Of a stretch of DNA of 64,000 nt, positions 16,659 through 25,299 are shown piece after piece. The position numbers and the translations under genes were made by a program. Within the stretch, counting starts at the first letter, position 1. Every line of letters starts with the position of its first letter. The notes beneath the pieces are model-generated. The model made no database searches, was not told where the DNA came from, and saw only the letters and a list, made by a program, of their open reading frames with translations. The stretch comes from Lachnospiraceae bacterium (lineage in GTDB: Bacteria > Bacillota > Clostridia > Lachnospirales > Lachnospiraceae). The stretch spans positions 69,918 through 133,917 of the forward strand of contig JAFZVZ010000006.1 in the NCBI GenBank assembly GCA_017617545.1, in the 5' to 3' direction.

Positions 16659-18257
16659 TTATCTGCTGAACTGCGACAGGAACAGCCACGCCTGCTCGCA
16701 GGTGTGCTGCCTGCACTCATGTCCCTGACCGCTGATACTGCCGAGCACGGTGCGGCATACGCCGTCCTCGCTGTCGAAGTAGTAAAGTGTCAGTGTGCTG
16801 TCGCGCGTCGGGTCGTAAATCTTCTCGATGCGGTCGCCGTCGACGCCCCATATCTTGTTCGGCCAGTTTTCACGCCCCTCGAAGGTCACATCGTACGGTT
16901 TCTTCACGCGGTTGACGCCGAAGACGTAGCGGATGCGGTCCCAACATTTGTCCGCCTGGAACGGAAGCTCCGGCAGCGGCGTGATCTCGCCTCCGGTGTA
17001 GAACAGCGGCACCGGCGTGTCGCGGTTGATCTCGCAGGGCGCGGGCTTTCCATAGGAGTTCAGGCCGACTTCGAACGTCGCGTCCATCGGCGCGAGGCCT
17101 GCGAACACCTGCGGGTACTCCTGGAAGAGATCCCAGGATTTGCAGCCGCCCATGGAAAATCCGCTCGCGTAGATGCGGCTTCTGTCAATGCTGTATTTCG
17201 CTGCCAGGCGGTCGATGAGTGCAACCATCTCCGTCGCAGTGCTGTTGAGATGATCCTCGATCGAGACGAGCAGGAAGTTGTAACGATTCGCGATGCGGTA
17301 CCAGCCGGAGATGTTCGCGATGTACATCGCCGAATCCCCGCCGCCGTGGAACGTAAGCACCAAAGGCACAGGCCCGTTCGCGAACAGGTCCTTGTTGTAA
17401 TATGCTACATATCCGACGCGATGCTCCGTCGTCCCGCGGTCATCCCCGTTGTTGTCGGGCGATGTCCGAAGCACCTCGAAGCACTCCTCGCGCACCATGC
17501 CGATCTCCGGAAGCACCGTCTCGATCTCCGTGTTGCCGCACCATCTGCGGTATCTGCGGATGAACGTGTCAAACTCCCATACATAATCGGCCTTGTCTCT
17601 CGTCAGAAGCGTGTCGCAGCTCTCCGCAAGCGCCTTGTTCACGGCCGTGGTGTTGCCGATCGACACGATCGGGATATCCCTTCTCTGCGGCTTCGGTACG
17701 TACGAAAGTCTCTCGAGGGTGCATACCGCCGGCGTGATCTCGCCGGGACCCCACAGATACTCGCCGTTCACGGTCGTCAGCAGATTCTTCGCGATATAGT
17801 CCGCCGAAGCGCCGTAGCCGTACAGGTAAGTACGGAATATCGCTCCGCGGATGCTGTACCCTTCCGTCCCGCCGGTAAAGCGGTTGCGAAGCGTCACATA
17901 ACCGTCCTTGTGGTACTGGTGGATCTTCGAGTTCGCGATCAGCTCCGCAAACAGCGACTCGTCCGCGCTTGCCCATCCGTCCGCTGCCGTCGGGCTCACA
18001 AACACAACACTGCCGCCGTAGCGCGCCGCGATCTTCGCAAGGCCGTTTCCGTCCGCCCACGCTGCCGCGTCCTCCGCGGAGCGCGCCGTCTCCTCAAGCA
18101 CGATCAGGTACGGAGCCTCAAACCCGTAGTTGATGATATCGTCCGGAAGCTCCTGTGCCGGCACATACACCTTCGCGGCAAATTTCTCAAACGTGTGCTC
18201 CCATACTTTTCCGCCGTTCGCCCGCGCGGTAACCGCGGGCAGTTCCTTCATAGCCAT
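16659..18257 (-). CDS. Alpha/beta-hydrolase, PHB-depolymerase/esterase-like
   Basis: A 532-residue protein without a clear signal peptide. The C-terminal half is an alpha/beta hydrolase: oxyanion segment LTFHGGGDSAMY (about 305), nucleophile motif GFSMGG with serine near 365, and a likely catalytic histidine in GQGHECRQH near the end. The N-terminal 250 residues are also globular and contain a second region (SIGNTTAVNKAL) that I cannot assign. The layout resembles secreted polyhydroxyalkanoate depolymerase-type esterases, but the substrate cannot be read here. GGAGGG lies eight bases before the chosen ATG; a second ATG two codons on is possible. It is flanked by terminators on both sides, so it is probably monocistronic. 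Confidence 0.8.
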   Translation of the reverse strand: MAMKELPAVTARANGGKVWEHTFEKFAAKVYVPAQELPDDIINYGFEAPYLIVLEETARSAEDAAAWADGNGLAKIAARYGGSVVFVSPTAADGWASADESLFAELIANSKIHQYHKDGYVTLRNRFTGGTEGYSIRGAIFRTYLYGYGASADYIAKNLLTTVNGEYLWGPGEITPAVCTLERLSYVPKPQRRDIPIVSIGNTTAVNKALAESCDTLLTRDKADYVWEFDTFIRRYRRWCGNTEIETVLPEIGMVREECFEVLRTSPDNNGDDRGTTEHRVGYVAYYNKDLFANGPVPLVLTFHGGGDSAMYIANISGWYRIANRYNFLLVSIEDHLNSTATEMVALIDRLAAKYSIDRSRIYASGFSMGGCKSWDLFQEYPQVFAGLAPMDATFEVGLNSYGKPAPCEINRDTPVPLFYTGGEITPLPELPFQADKCWDRIRYVFGVNRVKKPYDVTFEGRENWPNKIWGVDGDRIEKIYDPTRDSTLTLYYFDSEDGVCRTVLGSISGQGHECRQHTCEQAWLFLSQFSR

Positions 18258-18293
18258 TGTTGTACACCCTCCATATATTTACTCGCTGTTTTA

Positions 18294-18352
18294 CGAAAAA
18301 AAGCTGATGGACTCAGCTTTCTTCATAACGCAGGGGACCGCAGTCCCCTGCG
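18294..18352 (-). terminator. Double hairpin terminator after the DUF937 gene
   Basis: On the minus strand a ten-pair stem (18329-18338 with 18343-18352) is followed by AAGCTGA/TCAGCTT (18301-18307 with 18313-18319) and a T run. Confidence 0.85.
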
Positions 18353-18377
18353 CATATTACATTTTGATCCGACGCTC

Positions 18378-18962
18378 TTACTTGAACAGACCGCCGAGAA
18401 GATCGGTCACGCTGTCAAGCGGCGAACTCTTCTTGGTATCCTTCTTATCCGTCTTCTTAGACTCGGTTTTCTTCTTGGAATCGGTCTTCTTGCCCGATGC
18501 AGGCTTCTTGCCCGATGCCGCCGACTCGGTCTTTTTCTTCTTGCCCGACTTCGGCTTCTTCGGCTTCTCCTCTTCCTCTTCCTTCTCGTCGTCATCGTCC
18601 GCCGACACAAGGTTCATCAGTCCGGACGCAAGGCTGCCGATGTTCACGCTGCTGAGCAGACCGCCCAGAAGAGCTGCGGTTCCCGATGCATTCGAGGACG
18701 AGGACTCATTTTGCGAAGAACCGCCGCCGAGAAGTCCCGAGAGAAGCGGACCTGCTGCGGACAGAATGCCCTTCGTCTTAGCCTTGGTGACACCGGTCTC
18801 CTTCGAGATCTCTTCCGCGGAAGTCTCCTTGCCGCCGAGAAGCGACGGAAGCGCCGTGGACAGTACGCTCTTAACCTGCGTCTGGGTTGCGCCGGCCTTG
18901 CCTGCGATGTCCTTCACATTGGCCGCACTGAGCAACGATTTGGTTACTTCTTTGATATCCAT
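18378..18962 (-). CDS. DUF937 (YidB-like) protein with acidic and lysine-rich tail
   Basis: A 194-residue protein. Residues 1-120 resemble DUF937/YidB: short helices with Gly-rich turns (LPSLLGG, PLLSGLLGGG). Then come an acidic block (DDDDEKEEEEE), about 50 residues rich in Lys/Ser/Thr with KK and GKK repeats, and a short C-terminal hydrophobic motif LLGGLFK. The start at 18962 follows AAGGAGA; a longer ATG at 18980 is less likely. It has its own TTGACA promoter and a terminator. The role of DUF937 is not settled. The basic tail could bind nucleic acid, which is inference only. Confidence 0.75.
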   Translation of the reverse strand: MDIKEVTKSLLSAANVKDIAGKAGATQTQVKSVLSTALPSLLGGKETSAEEISKETGVTKAKTKGILSAAGPLLSGLLGGGSSQNESSSSNASGTAALLGGLLSSVNIGSLASGLMNLVSADDDDEKEEEEEKPKKPKSGKKKKTESAASGKKPASGKKTDSKKKTESKKTDKKDTKKSSPLDSVTDLLGGLFK

Positions 18963-19020
18963 ACACTGTCTCCTTCTCACTCATGATTCGACCGGCTCTG
19001 CGAGCCCGCCCTATGGATTT

Positions 19021-19049
19021 ATACTACTCTCATCATCGGAAAATGTCAA
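19021..19049 (-). promoter_or_regulatory. Promoter of the DUF937 gene
   Basis: TTGACA (19044-19049), 17 bases, TAGTAT (19021-19026), minus strand. The -35 box runs directly into the window-wide motif (TTGACATTTTCCG). Confidence 0.8.
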
Positions 19050-19112
19050 CCGATACACGCCCCGTCACCGCATTTCATACGATGCTCGTCACTGCTTCTC
19101 ATACATGACGCG

Positions 19113-19871
19113 TCAGCGCAGTTTCATATTGCCCACGAGCACGTCCTTGAGCACCCCGACGACCTCACGCGTCATATTGTGCGGCAGGTACTCCGCCGTG
19201 GAGCGCGCGGGCACTCCCGACACGTTTTTGTATCCGCATGCTTCCGCGATCCCGAGCGCGCGGTACATATGAAAATTGTTGGTCACGATGCCGACCGGCG
19301 TGTCTGCGGAAGGAAGCAGGGAAAGGCAGTAGCGAAGATTTTCCGAGGTGTCGGTCGACTTGTCCTCGAGAATGATCCGCGACGCGTCAATGCCGTGCGC
19401 GACAAGGTAATCCCGCATGCCCTCGGCCTCCGAGACCGTCTCGTTGCTGCCCTTGCCGCCGGACACGATACACTTCACCTGCGGGTGCTCCGCAAGGTAC
19501 TCTGTCGCCGTCTCCAGACGGTACTGCAGCACGACGCTCGGGCCGTTCTCGCGCATCTGCGCGCCGAGCACGATCAGGTACTCGGTCTCGGCGGTCTTCG
19601 TCTGAAACTCCGATGCGATCCTTGCGATCAGCGTGATATACACCGCAAGCCCGAAAACCACCAGCGTGACAAACGTGATCCGCAGTCCCTTCGGGACGCG
19701 TCCCCACAGCCGCAGATACACCGCGGCCGCCATGCCGAACAATACCGCGCCCAGCACGTACCATATCCGGTAAAATGTGTTGCCCGCCCCGACGGAGCGC
19801 ACAAAGCCCCCGTACCAGATGCTGCAACCGCCTGCGATCACATACAATGCCATTCGTATCCAATGCCACAT
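19113..19871 (-). CDS. YdcF-family (DUF218) membrane protein
   Basis: A 252-residue protein with three predicted N-terminal membrane spans (about 5-25, 33-53, 63-85) and a DUF218 domain: YLIVLGAQMRENGPS, KCIVSGGKGSNE, EDKSTDTSENL and GIVTNNFHMYRA. Relatives such as SanA and ElyC affect envelope integrity in E. coli. The start follows GAGGAG and lies 11 bases after the stop of the alanyl-tRNA editing gene, so the two probably form an operon. Confidence 0.88.
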   Translation of the reverse strand: MWHWIRMALYVIAGGCSIWYGGFVRSVGAGNTFYRIWYVLGAVLFGMAAAVYLRLWGRVPKGLRITFVTLVVFGLAVYITLIARIASEFQTKTAETEYLIVLGAQMRENGPSVVLQYRLETATEYLAEHPQVKCIVSGGKGSNETVSEAEGMRDYLVAHGIDASRIILEDKSTDTSENLRYCLSLLPSADTPVGIVTNNFHMYRALGIAEACGYKNVSGVPARSTAEYLPHNMTREVVGVLKDVLVGNMKLR

Positions 19872-19882
19872 ACGTATACTCC

Positions 19883-21166
19883 TCAGTCTGCCAATGCCGC
19901 AAGCGCTTCCTTAAGCGCCTGCTCCTCCGCCGTAACACTCCCCTGTACGGAATTCTTCGGGCCGCCGCCCTTCGCGCCGAAGCGCTCGCGAAGCATCTGC
20001 TGCCACACGCTCACATCGCCGCTGTCCTGCTCGATCAGGTAGCGAAGCGTGCTAACCTCCGCAACACCGCTGTCCTCTGCTGTTCCCTGCGCGGCTCCTC
20101 CGGCCGGAAGCAGCGCGCAGCAGACACCTGCGTACCGCGCCTTCAGTTCATCGACCGCGTACCGGAGGATTGAGGCCTCGGCGGGCTCCAGGAACAACAC
20201 GCACGAGGCGTTGATCCTGCCGTCCTCCGTCCTCGCGCGTCCGTCCGCTGCCGCGAGCTCCGCGATGCGCGTGCGCACGATCGCGCGATCCTTCGCCACA
20301 AGCTCGTACGCGAGGCGTTTCCGCTCCTCCTGGAGCTTCTCCACCGTCGCGCAGAGATCCTCCGTCTTCACCGACAGCACCTGCGACAGTTTCGTCAACA
20401 ACGCCAGGCGCTCTCCGTAATCCTCCATCGCCCGGAAGCCGCAGCGGTACGACACTCTCACACCGCCCTTGTAGTTCTCCCAGCCGATCAGTTTAAAGCA
20501 TCCGACCTCGCCGGTCGCGCGCACGTGCGGCGCGCAGCAGGCGCACAGGTCAACACCGTCGACCTCCACCAGACGGACTGCCCCGTCGATCGCCTTCTTG
20601 CTGCGGTACGACATCCTCGCAAGCTCCTCCTCGGAGGCGTACCAAGTGTTCACCTCACGGTTGTCCGTGATCACGCGATTGGCCCGCTCCTCAAGCTCAT
20701 GAAGCTGCTGCTCCGTTAATTTGCCGTTGTAATCCATCGTCGCCGTGCGGTCACTCAGATGAAAGCCCACGTTGTCATACCCGAAGATCGAGTGGACCAA
20801 TCCGGAGAAAATATGCTCGCCGGTGTGCATCTGCATGTTGCGGTAGCGGTACTCCCAGTCGATGACGCCGTGCACGGTCGCGCCGACAGAAAAAACGGCC
20901 TCTCCTCCGCCCGGCTCGCATCCCATGTCCACCTTATGCCGGATCACATCGTTTTTGATCTGCACATCCGTCACGGCCAGACCGTTGATCGTGCCGCGGT
21001 CCGGCGACTGCCCGCCTTCCTCCGGGAAGAACAGCGTTCCGTCGAGCGTCAGCCATGCACAGCCCTCGTCCCTGTCCTTCTCGACCGCCGTGATCACCGC
21101 GTCAAACGCTGTCGCGTACGCGTTGTCGTCATACAGTTTCTTCGTCTTCTCACCAAGCTCGTCCAT
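19883..21166 (-). CDS. Alanyl-tRNA editing protein, AlaX-L type with DHHA1
   Basis: A 427-residue free-standing trans-editing enzyme that removes serine or glycine wrongly attached to tRNA-Ala. The editing core shows FFPEEGGQSPDRG (about 50), the zinc motif HTGEH (about 118) and CCAPH (about 205). It continues into a coiled region and a DHHA1-like C-terminal domain ending in GAKGGGPKNSVQGS. The start at 21166 follows GGGAGG; an ATG five codons earlier is possible. Length fits the long AlaX class. It is followed closely by the YdcF gene. Confidence 0.9.
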   Translation of the reverse strand: MDELGEKTKKLYDDNAYATAFDAVITAVEKDRDEGCAWLTLDGTLFFPEEGGQSPDRGTINGLAVTDVQIKNDVIRHKVDMGCEPGGGEAVFSVGATVHGVIDWEYRYRNMQMHTGEHIFSGLVHSIFGYDNVGFHLSDRTATMDYNGKLTEQQLHELEERANRVITDNREVNTWYASEEELARMSYRSKKAIDGAVRLVEVDGVDLCACCAPHVRATGEVGCFKLIGWENYKGGVRVSYRCGFRAMEDYGERLALLTKLSQVLSVKTEDLCATVEKLQEERKRLAYELVAKDRAIVRTRIAELAAADGRARTEDGRINASCVLFLEPAEASILRYAVDELKARYAGVCCALLPAGGAAQGTAEDSGVAEVSTLRYLIEQDSGDVSVWQQMLRERFGAKGGGPKNSVQGSVTAEEQALKEALAALAD

Positions 21167-21197
21167 AGTACCTCCCGCCAAGTGTCATAGTGCAAGT

Positions 21198-21234
21198 GAA
21201 AAATCGGAGGATCGGCGCTCCGTCCGGTCCTCCG
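21198..21234 (-). terminator. Terminator after the GH18 gene
   Basis: Minus strand: CGGAGGA pairs with TCCTCCG, plus an inner CGG/CCG, followed by ATTTTTC. Confidence 0.75.
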
Positions 21235-21285
21235 CATACAATACGCTTTGATGATTCCCGTGGGACGGGATCCGTCATCACGGTG

Positions 21286-23013
21286 TTATTCGCCTTCGCT
21301 GAAATACGACTGGATCAGCGTCCAGATGTCCTTCGACTCCATGCCGAGCTTCCATGCGGAACAGCCGGCAAGATCATTTTCCTTCATCACTTCCAGCTTC
21401 AGCTTCATGGACTCGGCGTCCTCCAGCCAAACCTTGACCAGCTTGCCCTCCACGGTGACTTCCGCGTAGTTCTGGCCGATTTCCTCAAGCCAGGTCGTCG
21501 TGCCGCCGTTGTCCTTGATGAACTTCTTGAGCGTATCCATTCCGGCCGCCTCGTTCGGCACCGGCTCATCCTCGCCGTGCGCCTCGCTCACCATCCATTT
21601 TCTGGCGAAGAACGGAACACCGAGGATCAGGCGGTTCGCGGGAACCTTCTTGAGCATCGTCTCAACGCCGCCCTTGACGAAACCGATGGATGCCACGGAA
21701 CCGGCCTCCTTCGACTTGGAGTAGTGCTCGTCATAGCCCATGAAAATGATGTAGTCGACGAACTCGCTCTGCTCATCCAGACGATAGTACGCGTTCAACT
21801 GGTTCGGATAGTAGTTATCCGTGGAGATCGTGAGACCTTTCTCCTTGCACGCGAGATACAGCTCGCGAAGGAACTGCAGAAAATGAGGTGCCGACTCCTT
21901 CGTGATGTACTCGAAGTCAATATTGATACCGTCCGCGCCGACACGCGTGACTTCGCTCACGAGATTGTTGATCAGGTTCTCGCGGGACTCGGTGTGGGAA
22001 AGTACATCCAGACCCTTGACATCCTTCGCAAAATCATCCGCCAGTGCCCAGACCTTCAGGCCTGCCGCGTGAGCAGCCTTGACATACGACTCGCTGGCGA
22101 GTGAATTGATACCTCCCTGCGTATCCGCGAAGGAAAACCAGGTAGGTGAGATTACATTGAGACCCTTCGTATCCTTGATGGCCGCCTTGAGATCCGCCTC
22201 GCTGATCTCCGCGCCGACCTGATGCCATACCATGCAAACCTTTCCGTCGAGACCGTGGCGCTCGTAAGCGACGCCCTTCGTCGGTACGGAAACCGTGGAG
22301 TACGCGTAGGTTGTCGTCTCCAGATTGCTGACATAGCCCCAGCGTCCGTCCTCGGTCATGACCTTCGACCAGACGTTGCCGGAGAGATCCTCGGCCAGAT
22401 ACAGAACCGTGCCCTTGGTAAGCTCCGCAACGATCGGGTTCGTCTCATCGCGACCCTCGCGCATGATGGTGCCTTCCTCGGCTTTGACCGTCGCGCGGTA
22501 GATCTGTTTGCCCGCGGTCATGAGGGACACGCGGTTGGGCTCCTCGGACTCGCTCACGTTCATGCGTCCGTACTGCTGCAGAATGTCCGTGCACACGTAC
22601 ACGTCACCTTTGACCGTGATGACCATCGGTGCCGAGCTCGTCTTCGAATCGTTATTCTCCAGGTAGCCGTTCTCGTTGGCCTTGAAGATCAGACGCGTCG
22701 AAGCGTTCGTCACAAACATCTGCTTTTCGTTGTCATTCCAGTAAAAACGGCTGTCAAGCTCGCTGGCAAGCGTGATCGGCACATACTTCTTGCCGTTGTT
22801 CACCAGACCCTTGCTCTCGCTCAGTCTCGCGTTGACCATCAGCATGACCTCGTCCTCGCCGAGCTCGTAAAACTTGTTTAAATCCGATTTCTCCGTAGAA
22901 GGGCCCTTCGGCTTCTTGTCCGTTTCGTTTGTTTCGTTCTCTACCCCACATCCGGCCAGCAAACATGCCGCAATCACAGCAATGATGGCCGCGATCAAAC
23001 TCTTCTTGCTCAT
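21286..23013 (-). CDS. GH18 glycosidase lipoprotein with SH3 domain
   Basis: A 575-residue lipoprotein with lipobox LAGC (C22). Residues about 45-165 resemble a copper-amine-oxidase N-terminal-like domain. About 171-235 form a bacterial SH3 domain (GTIMREGRDETN, WGYVSN). About 257-565 are a GH18 barrel with the catalytic DGINIDFE (acid Glu368) and IIFMGYDEHY. The group includes spore-germination and cortex-lytic enzymes such as YaaH/SleL; a cell-wall substrate is likely, not proven. The start at 23013 follows GGGAGGA; in-frame codons further upstream give no signal peptide. A TACAAT with extended -10 lies at 23123-23128. Confidence 0.9.
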   Translation of the reverse strand: MSKKSLIAAIIAVIAACLLAGCGVENETNETDKKPKGPSTEKSDLNKFYELGEDEVMLMVNARLSESKGLVNNGKKYVPITLASELDSRFYWNDNEKQMFVTNASTRLIFKANENGYLENNDSKTSSAPMVITVKGDVYVCTDILQQYGRMNVSESEEPNRVSLMTAGKQIYRATVKAEEGTIMREGRDETNPIVAELTKGTVLYLAEDLSGNVWSKVMTEDGRWGYVSNLETTTYAYSTVSVPTKGVAYERHGLDGKVCMVWHQVGAEISEADLKAAIKDTKGLNVISPTWFSFADTQGGINSLASESYVKAAHAAGLKVWALADDFAKDVKGLDVLSHTESRENLINNLVSEVTRVGADGINIDFEYITKESAPHFLQFLRELYLACKEKGLTISTDNYYPNQLNAYYRLDEQSEFVDYIIFMGYDEHYSKSKEAGSVASIGFVKGGVETMLKKVPANRLILGVPFFARKWMVSEAHGEDEPVPNEAAGMDTLKKFIKDNGGTTTWLEEIGQNYAEVTVEGKLVKVWLEDAESMKLKLEVMKENDLAGCSAWKLGMESKDIWTLIQSYFSEGE

Positions 23014-23669
23014 GGAATCCTCCCGATCCTCAAGAATGAAGCTTCCGACCTGATACCGTCGCCTGCCGCATGGCAGACAATACCGTCCGGCATCCCCCGT
23101 GTCAAAAGCCTTCGCAGCGACCATTGTACCACAAAAAACGCGGAAAAGAAACCCCGCTTTGCATTTCTGTGTTTCGCGCGTCCGATTCTTTGCCCGGCAG
23201 GGTTTCCATCCGCTGTTATTCGTCCGAAAAACGCACGTCCGGTCCGACGGCGGAGAAACCTGCGCACAATCCCTCCGACCGGCCTGACACGATCCGTTCG
23301 CATCTCCGACCACATGTCTCATCTGTCGCTCCTCCGTCTTTCCGCGGCTGCTCGGTGCACTGTAAAAAACTTGCTTTCTTTCGAACAGGGGTAACACCGT
23401 GATATGCCCACATTCCCGCTAAGACCGACCGCCGCGTTTCGCACGGACCGTCGCGACATCCGATGTAGAAAGCATAGCAGAATGCGTCGGAAAATACTAT
23501 CGGCAACCTCCCCAAACATCCGGTTTCGTATTTTACGACATCAGCCGCAAATTACTTGCTTTCCGATTTTGCGATATACATATTTCACAATTTCGGTGAT
23601 TGACTTTCGTGCACATTTCTCTTATACTCAAGCCGTGCTACAAGTACGACAGAAAGGAGGTCCGGGTAT
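23014..23669. other. Long intergenic region between GH18 and mecA
   Basis: This 656-base stretch holds the divergent promoters: TGTGGTACAAT for GH18 (minus, -10 at 23123-23128) and the mecA promoter (23600-23628). The middle, about 23150-23590, holds no gene I can support: open frames there are short and look random. I see no tRNA, CRISPR or strong terminator. Confidence 0.6.
23600..23628 (+). promoter_or_regulatory. Promoter of mecA
   Basis: TTGACT (23600-23605), 17 bases, TATACT (23623-23628), 41 bases before the start codon. Confidence 0.8.
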
Positions 23670-24488
23670 ATGGAAATGGAATTGCTGGAAAACGGTGCCA
23701 TTCGCTGCATCGTCGGACAGTCCGACCTTGAAAAACACAATCTCACAATGCTCGACTTCGTGATCCATCCCGAGTCCTCCCGTTCCATGCTGCAGGAGTT
23801 CATCAATCTCGCGCGCATCCGCTACGGGTTCTGCCCCGCGGGCAACACGCTGATCGAAGCCGTTCCGCTTGCCAAGGACCGCCTGGTTCTGACATTTTCC
23901 AACGGACAGCCTCCGTTCTTCTCGGATCTTCTGAGGGATTCCGATCTGCCCGATGCGGACGACGAGGAGTGCGATGACGATGCGGATTGCACGCACCAGG
24001 ATGATTCGTCCGACGGCTTGCCGGATGAATTCTTCTCCGGAACCGGCCGAAGCGAAGCGGGAAGAAAGAGTTCCGCCGCCAAGAGAGCCCGCCGCTATTC
24101 CGGCAGGGAGCCTGAGCTTTACCGGAACACCCGCCTTTTGATGAGCTGCAACGACATTCTCAACACGGACAGCAGCGAGCCTGCTCCCGCGGCTGAGGAG
24201 AACACCGAAGTCGTCATCTGCTTCCGCAAGCTGGACAACCTGATGTCGTTCGCCGACATCACGGCGTCACTGCAGCTTTCGAGCACCCTGTTCTACGGCG
24301 CGATCGACCGCTGCTATGTGCTGCGCCTCGATCCGGAGCACAGCGATCCGAAGGATCTCCGCTACGCCGGCAACCTTGCCGACGAGTACGGAACCCGCAT
24401 CTTCGACTATTCGCTTGCGTACTACCGCGAATACTTCAGCTGCATCGCCGAGGATGATGCCCTGGAGAAGCTCCGCTCGGTGCGGTAA
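23670..24488 (+). CDS. mecA: MecA-family ClpC adaptor protein
   Basis: A 272-residue protein. The N-terminal domain (about 1-85) has the MecA pattern (a DLEKHNLTMLDF-like segment, then MLQEFINLARIRYGF). The middle (about 90-165) is acidic and then basic and probably disordered. The C-terminal domain (about 180-270) has the MecA features ICFRKLDNLMSFA, STLFYGAIDRCYVLRLDP and LADEYG. MecA proteins deliver substrates to the ClpCP protease. The chain is longer than Bacillus MecA (about 220 residues) because of the linker. AAAGGAGG lies nine bases before the ATG; a second ATG two codons later is possible. Confidence 0.85.
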   Translation: MEMELLENGAIRCIVGQSDLEKHNLTMLDFVIHPESSRSMLQEFINLARIRYGFCPAGNTLIEAVPLAKDRLVLTFSNGQPPFFSDLLRDSDLPDADDEECDDDADCTHQDDSSDGLPDEFFSGTGRSEAGRKSSAAKRARRYSGREPELYRNTRLLMSCNDILNTDSSEPAPAAEENTEVVICFRKLDNLMSFADITASLQLSSTLFYGAIDRCYVLRLDPEHSDPKDLRYAGNLADEYGTRIFDYSLAYYREYFSCIAEDDALEKLRSVR

Positions 24489-24522
24489 TATTCGAATAAC
24501 AGAGCCGTTCAGGCATAAAAAT

Positions 24523-24548
24523 CAGGGGCCGTCATCCGACGACCCCTG
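24523..24548. terminator. Shared terminator between mecA and the DUF1858 gene
   Basis: CAGGGG/CCCCTG plus CGTC/GACG around a four-base loop, with A run on the left and TTCTTATT on the right, serving the two convergent genes. Confidence 0.8.
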
Positions 24549-24575
24549 TTCTTATTGCGTTTCGCTGCGTTCCGA

Positions 24576-24776
24576 TTACTTGGAAGCGAAGTAGGTGTTG
24601 ATCTCCTCAACGAGCATGTCAACGTCGATGCCGTGAACCATGCACGCCTGCTCCAGGGTCTCGCCCTGTGCGGACGGGCAACCTACGCAATGCATGCCTG
24701 CGCCCATCAGGATCGGGGCAACTTCGATATCCGCGCGGAGAATCTCTCCGATCTTCATGTCCTTGTTAACGATCAT
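24576..24776 (-). CDS. DUF1858 protein
   Basis: A 66-residue protein of the DUF1858 family ([30 protein letters not shown] would be the core; the [10 protein letters not shown] motif carries two conserved cysteines). Such small domains occur alone or fused to ScdA/hybrid-cluster-type proteins and may bind a ligand or metal. AGGAGG precedes the ATG, and the promoter is close to perfect. Divergent to the ferredoxin gene. Confidence 0.9.
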   Translation of the reverse strand: MIVNKDMKIGEILRADIEVAPILMGAGMHCVGCPSAQGETLEQACMVHGIDVDMLVEEINTYFASK

Positions 24777-24824
24777 GTGTATTACCTCCTGACTTTACAT
24801 TAGCGGCCTTCCGCCGCCACGGTG

Positions 24825-24853
24825 ATTATAGACGATTCTTTTCCCTCTGTCAA
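24825..24853 (-). promoter_or_regulatory. Promoter of the DUF1858 gene
   Basis: TTGACA (24848-24853), exactly 17 bases, TATAAT (24825-24830) on the minus strand: a full consensus promoter, implying strong expression. Confidence 0.9.
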
Positions 24854-24903
24854 TCACAGTAAAGCAAAAGTTCAATATTATTTACATATTTTTCAAAAAT
24901 CGC

Positions 24904-24932
24904 TTGCATTCCTTGAATGAATGAAGTACACT
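24904..24932 (+). promoter_or_regulatory. Promoter of the ferredoxin gene
   Basis: TTGCAT (24904-24909), 17 bases, TACACT (24927-24932). The leader contains a six-pair hairpin TGAGCC/GGCTCA (24941-24958) before the AGGAGG. Confidence 0.75.
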
Positions 24933-24984
24933 GTAGGCAGTGAGCCGACGGTGGCTCATGAGTTCTGACAGGAGGATCTAAACA

Positions 24985-25155
24985 ATGGCATTTGTTATCA
25001 ATGACGGTTGTGTTAAGTGCGGTGCTTGCGCAGGCGAGTGCCCCGTTGGAGCGATCACCGAGGGTGAAGACAAGTACGAGATCGATCAGGATGCTTGCCT
25101 CGGCTGCGGCACCTGTGCTGCTACCTGCCCTACCGGTTCCATCGTAGAGGAGTAA
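24985..25155 (+). CDS. 2[4Fe-4S] ferredoxin
   Basis: A 56-residue clostridial-type ferredoxin, a low-potential electron carrier in the cytosol. It contains two cluster motifs, CVKCGACAGECP and CLGCGTCAATCP, the classical CxxCxxCxxxCP pattern twice. AGGAGG lies ten bases before the ATG. It has its own promoter and two downstream hairpins, so it is monocistronic. Codon use favours highly expressed forms. Redox partners are not identifiable from the window. Confidence 0.96.
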   Translation: MAFVINDGCVKCGACAGECPVGAITEGEDKYEIDQDACLGCGTCAATCPTGSIVEE

Positions 25156-25180
25156 TTTACCAAACCGACTAAACCAATGA

Positions 25181-25212
25181 AAGCGCGGACACCCGAAAGG
25201 ATGTCCGCGCTT
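25181..25212. terminator. Hairpin after the ferredoxin gene
   Basis: Eleven-pair stem AAGCGCGGACA/TGTCCGCGCTT with a ten-base loop. T run is weak. Confidence 0.7.
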
Positions 25213-25236
25213 CTTGCATTCTTACCCAAATACTCT

Positions 25237-25270
25237 GCCGGCATCCGCTTTCTGCCGGCTTTTATTATTC
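25237..25270 (+). terminator. Second hairpin with T run, ferredoxin side
   Basis: GCCGGCA (25237-25243) with TGCCGGC (25253-25259), then TTTTATTATT. Confidence 0.75.
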
Positions 25271-25299
25271 TGTCAGGTATCTGCGCTGTTCAGCCGCGA

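Noticed and set aside
16704-18986. Long open frame on the plus strand opposite the esterase and DUF937 genes
   Set aside because: It is antisense to genes with clear domains, spans a terminator, and is rich in Arg/Leu/Val as expected for the reverse of G+C-rich coding DNA.
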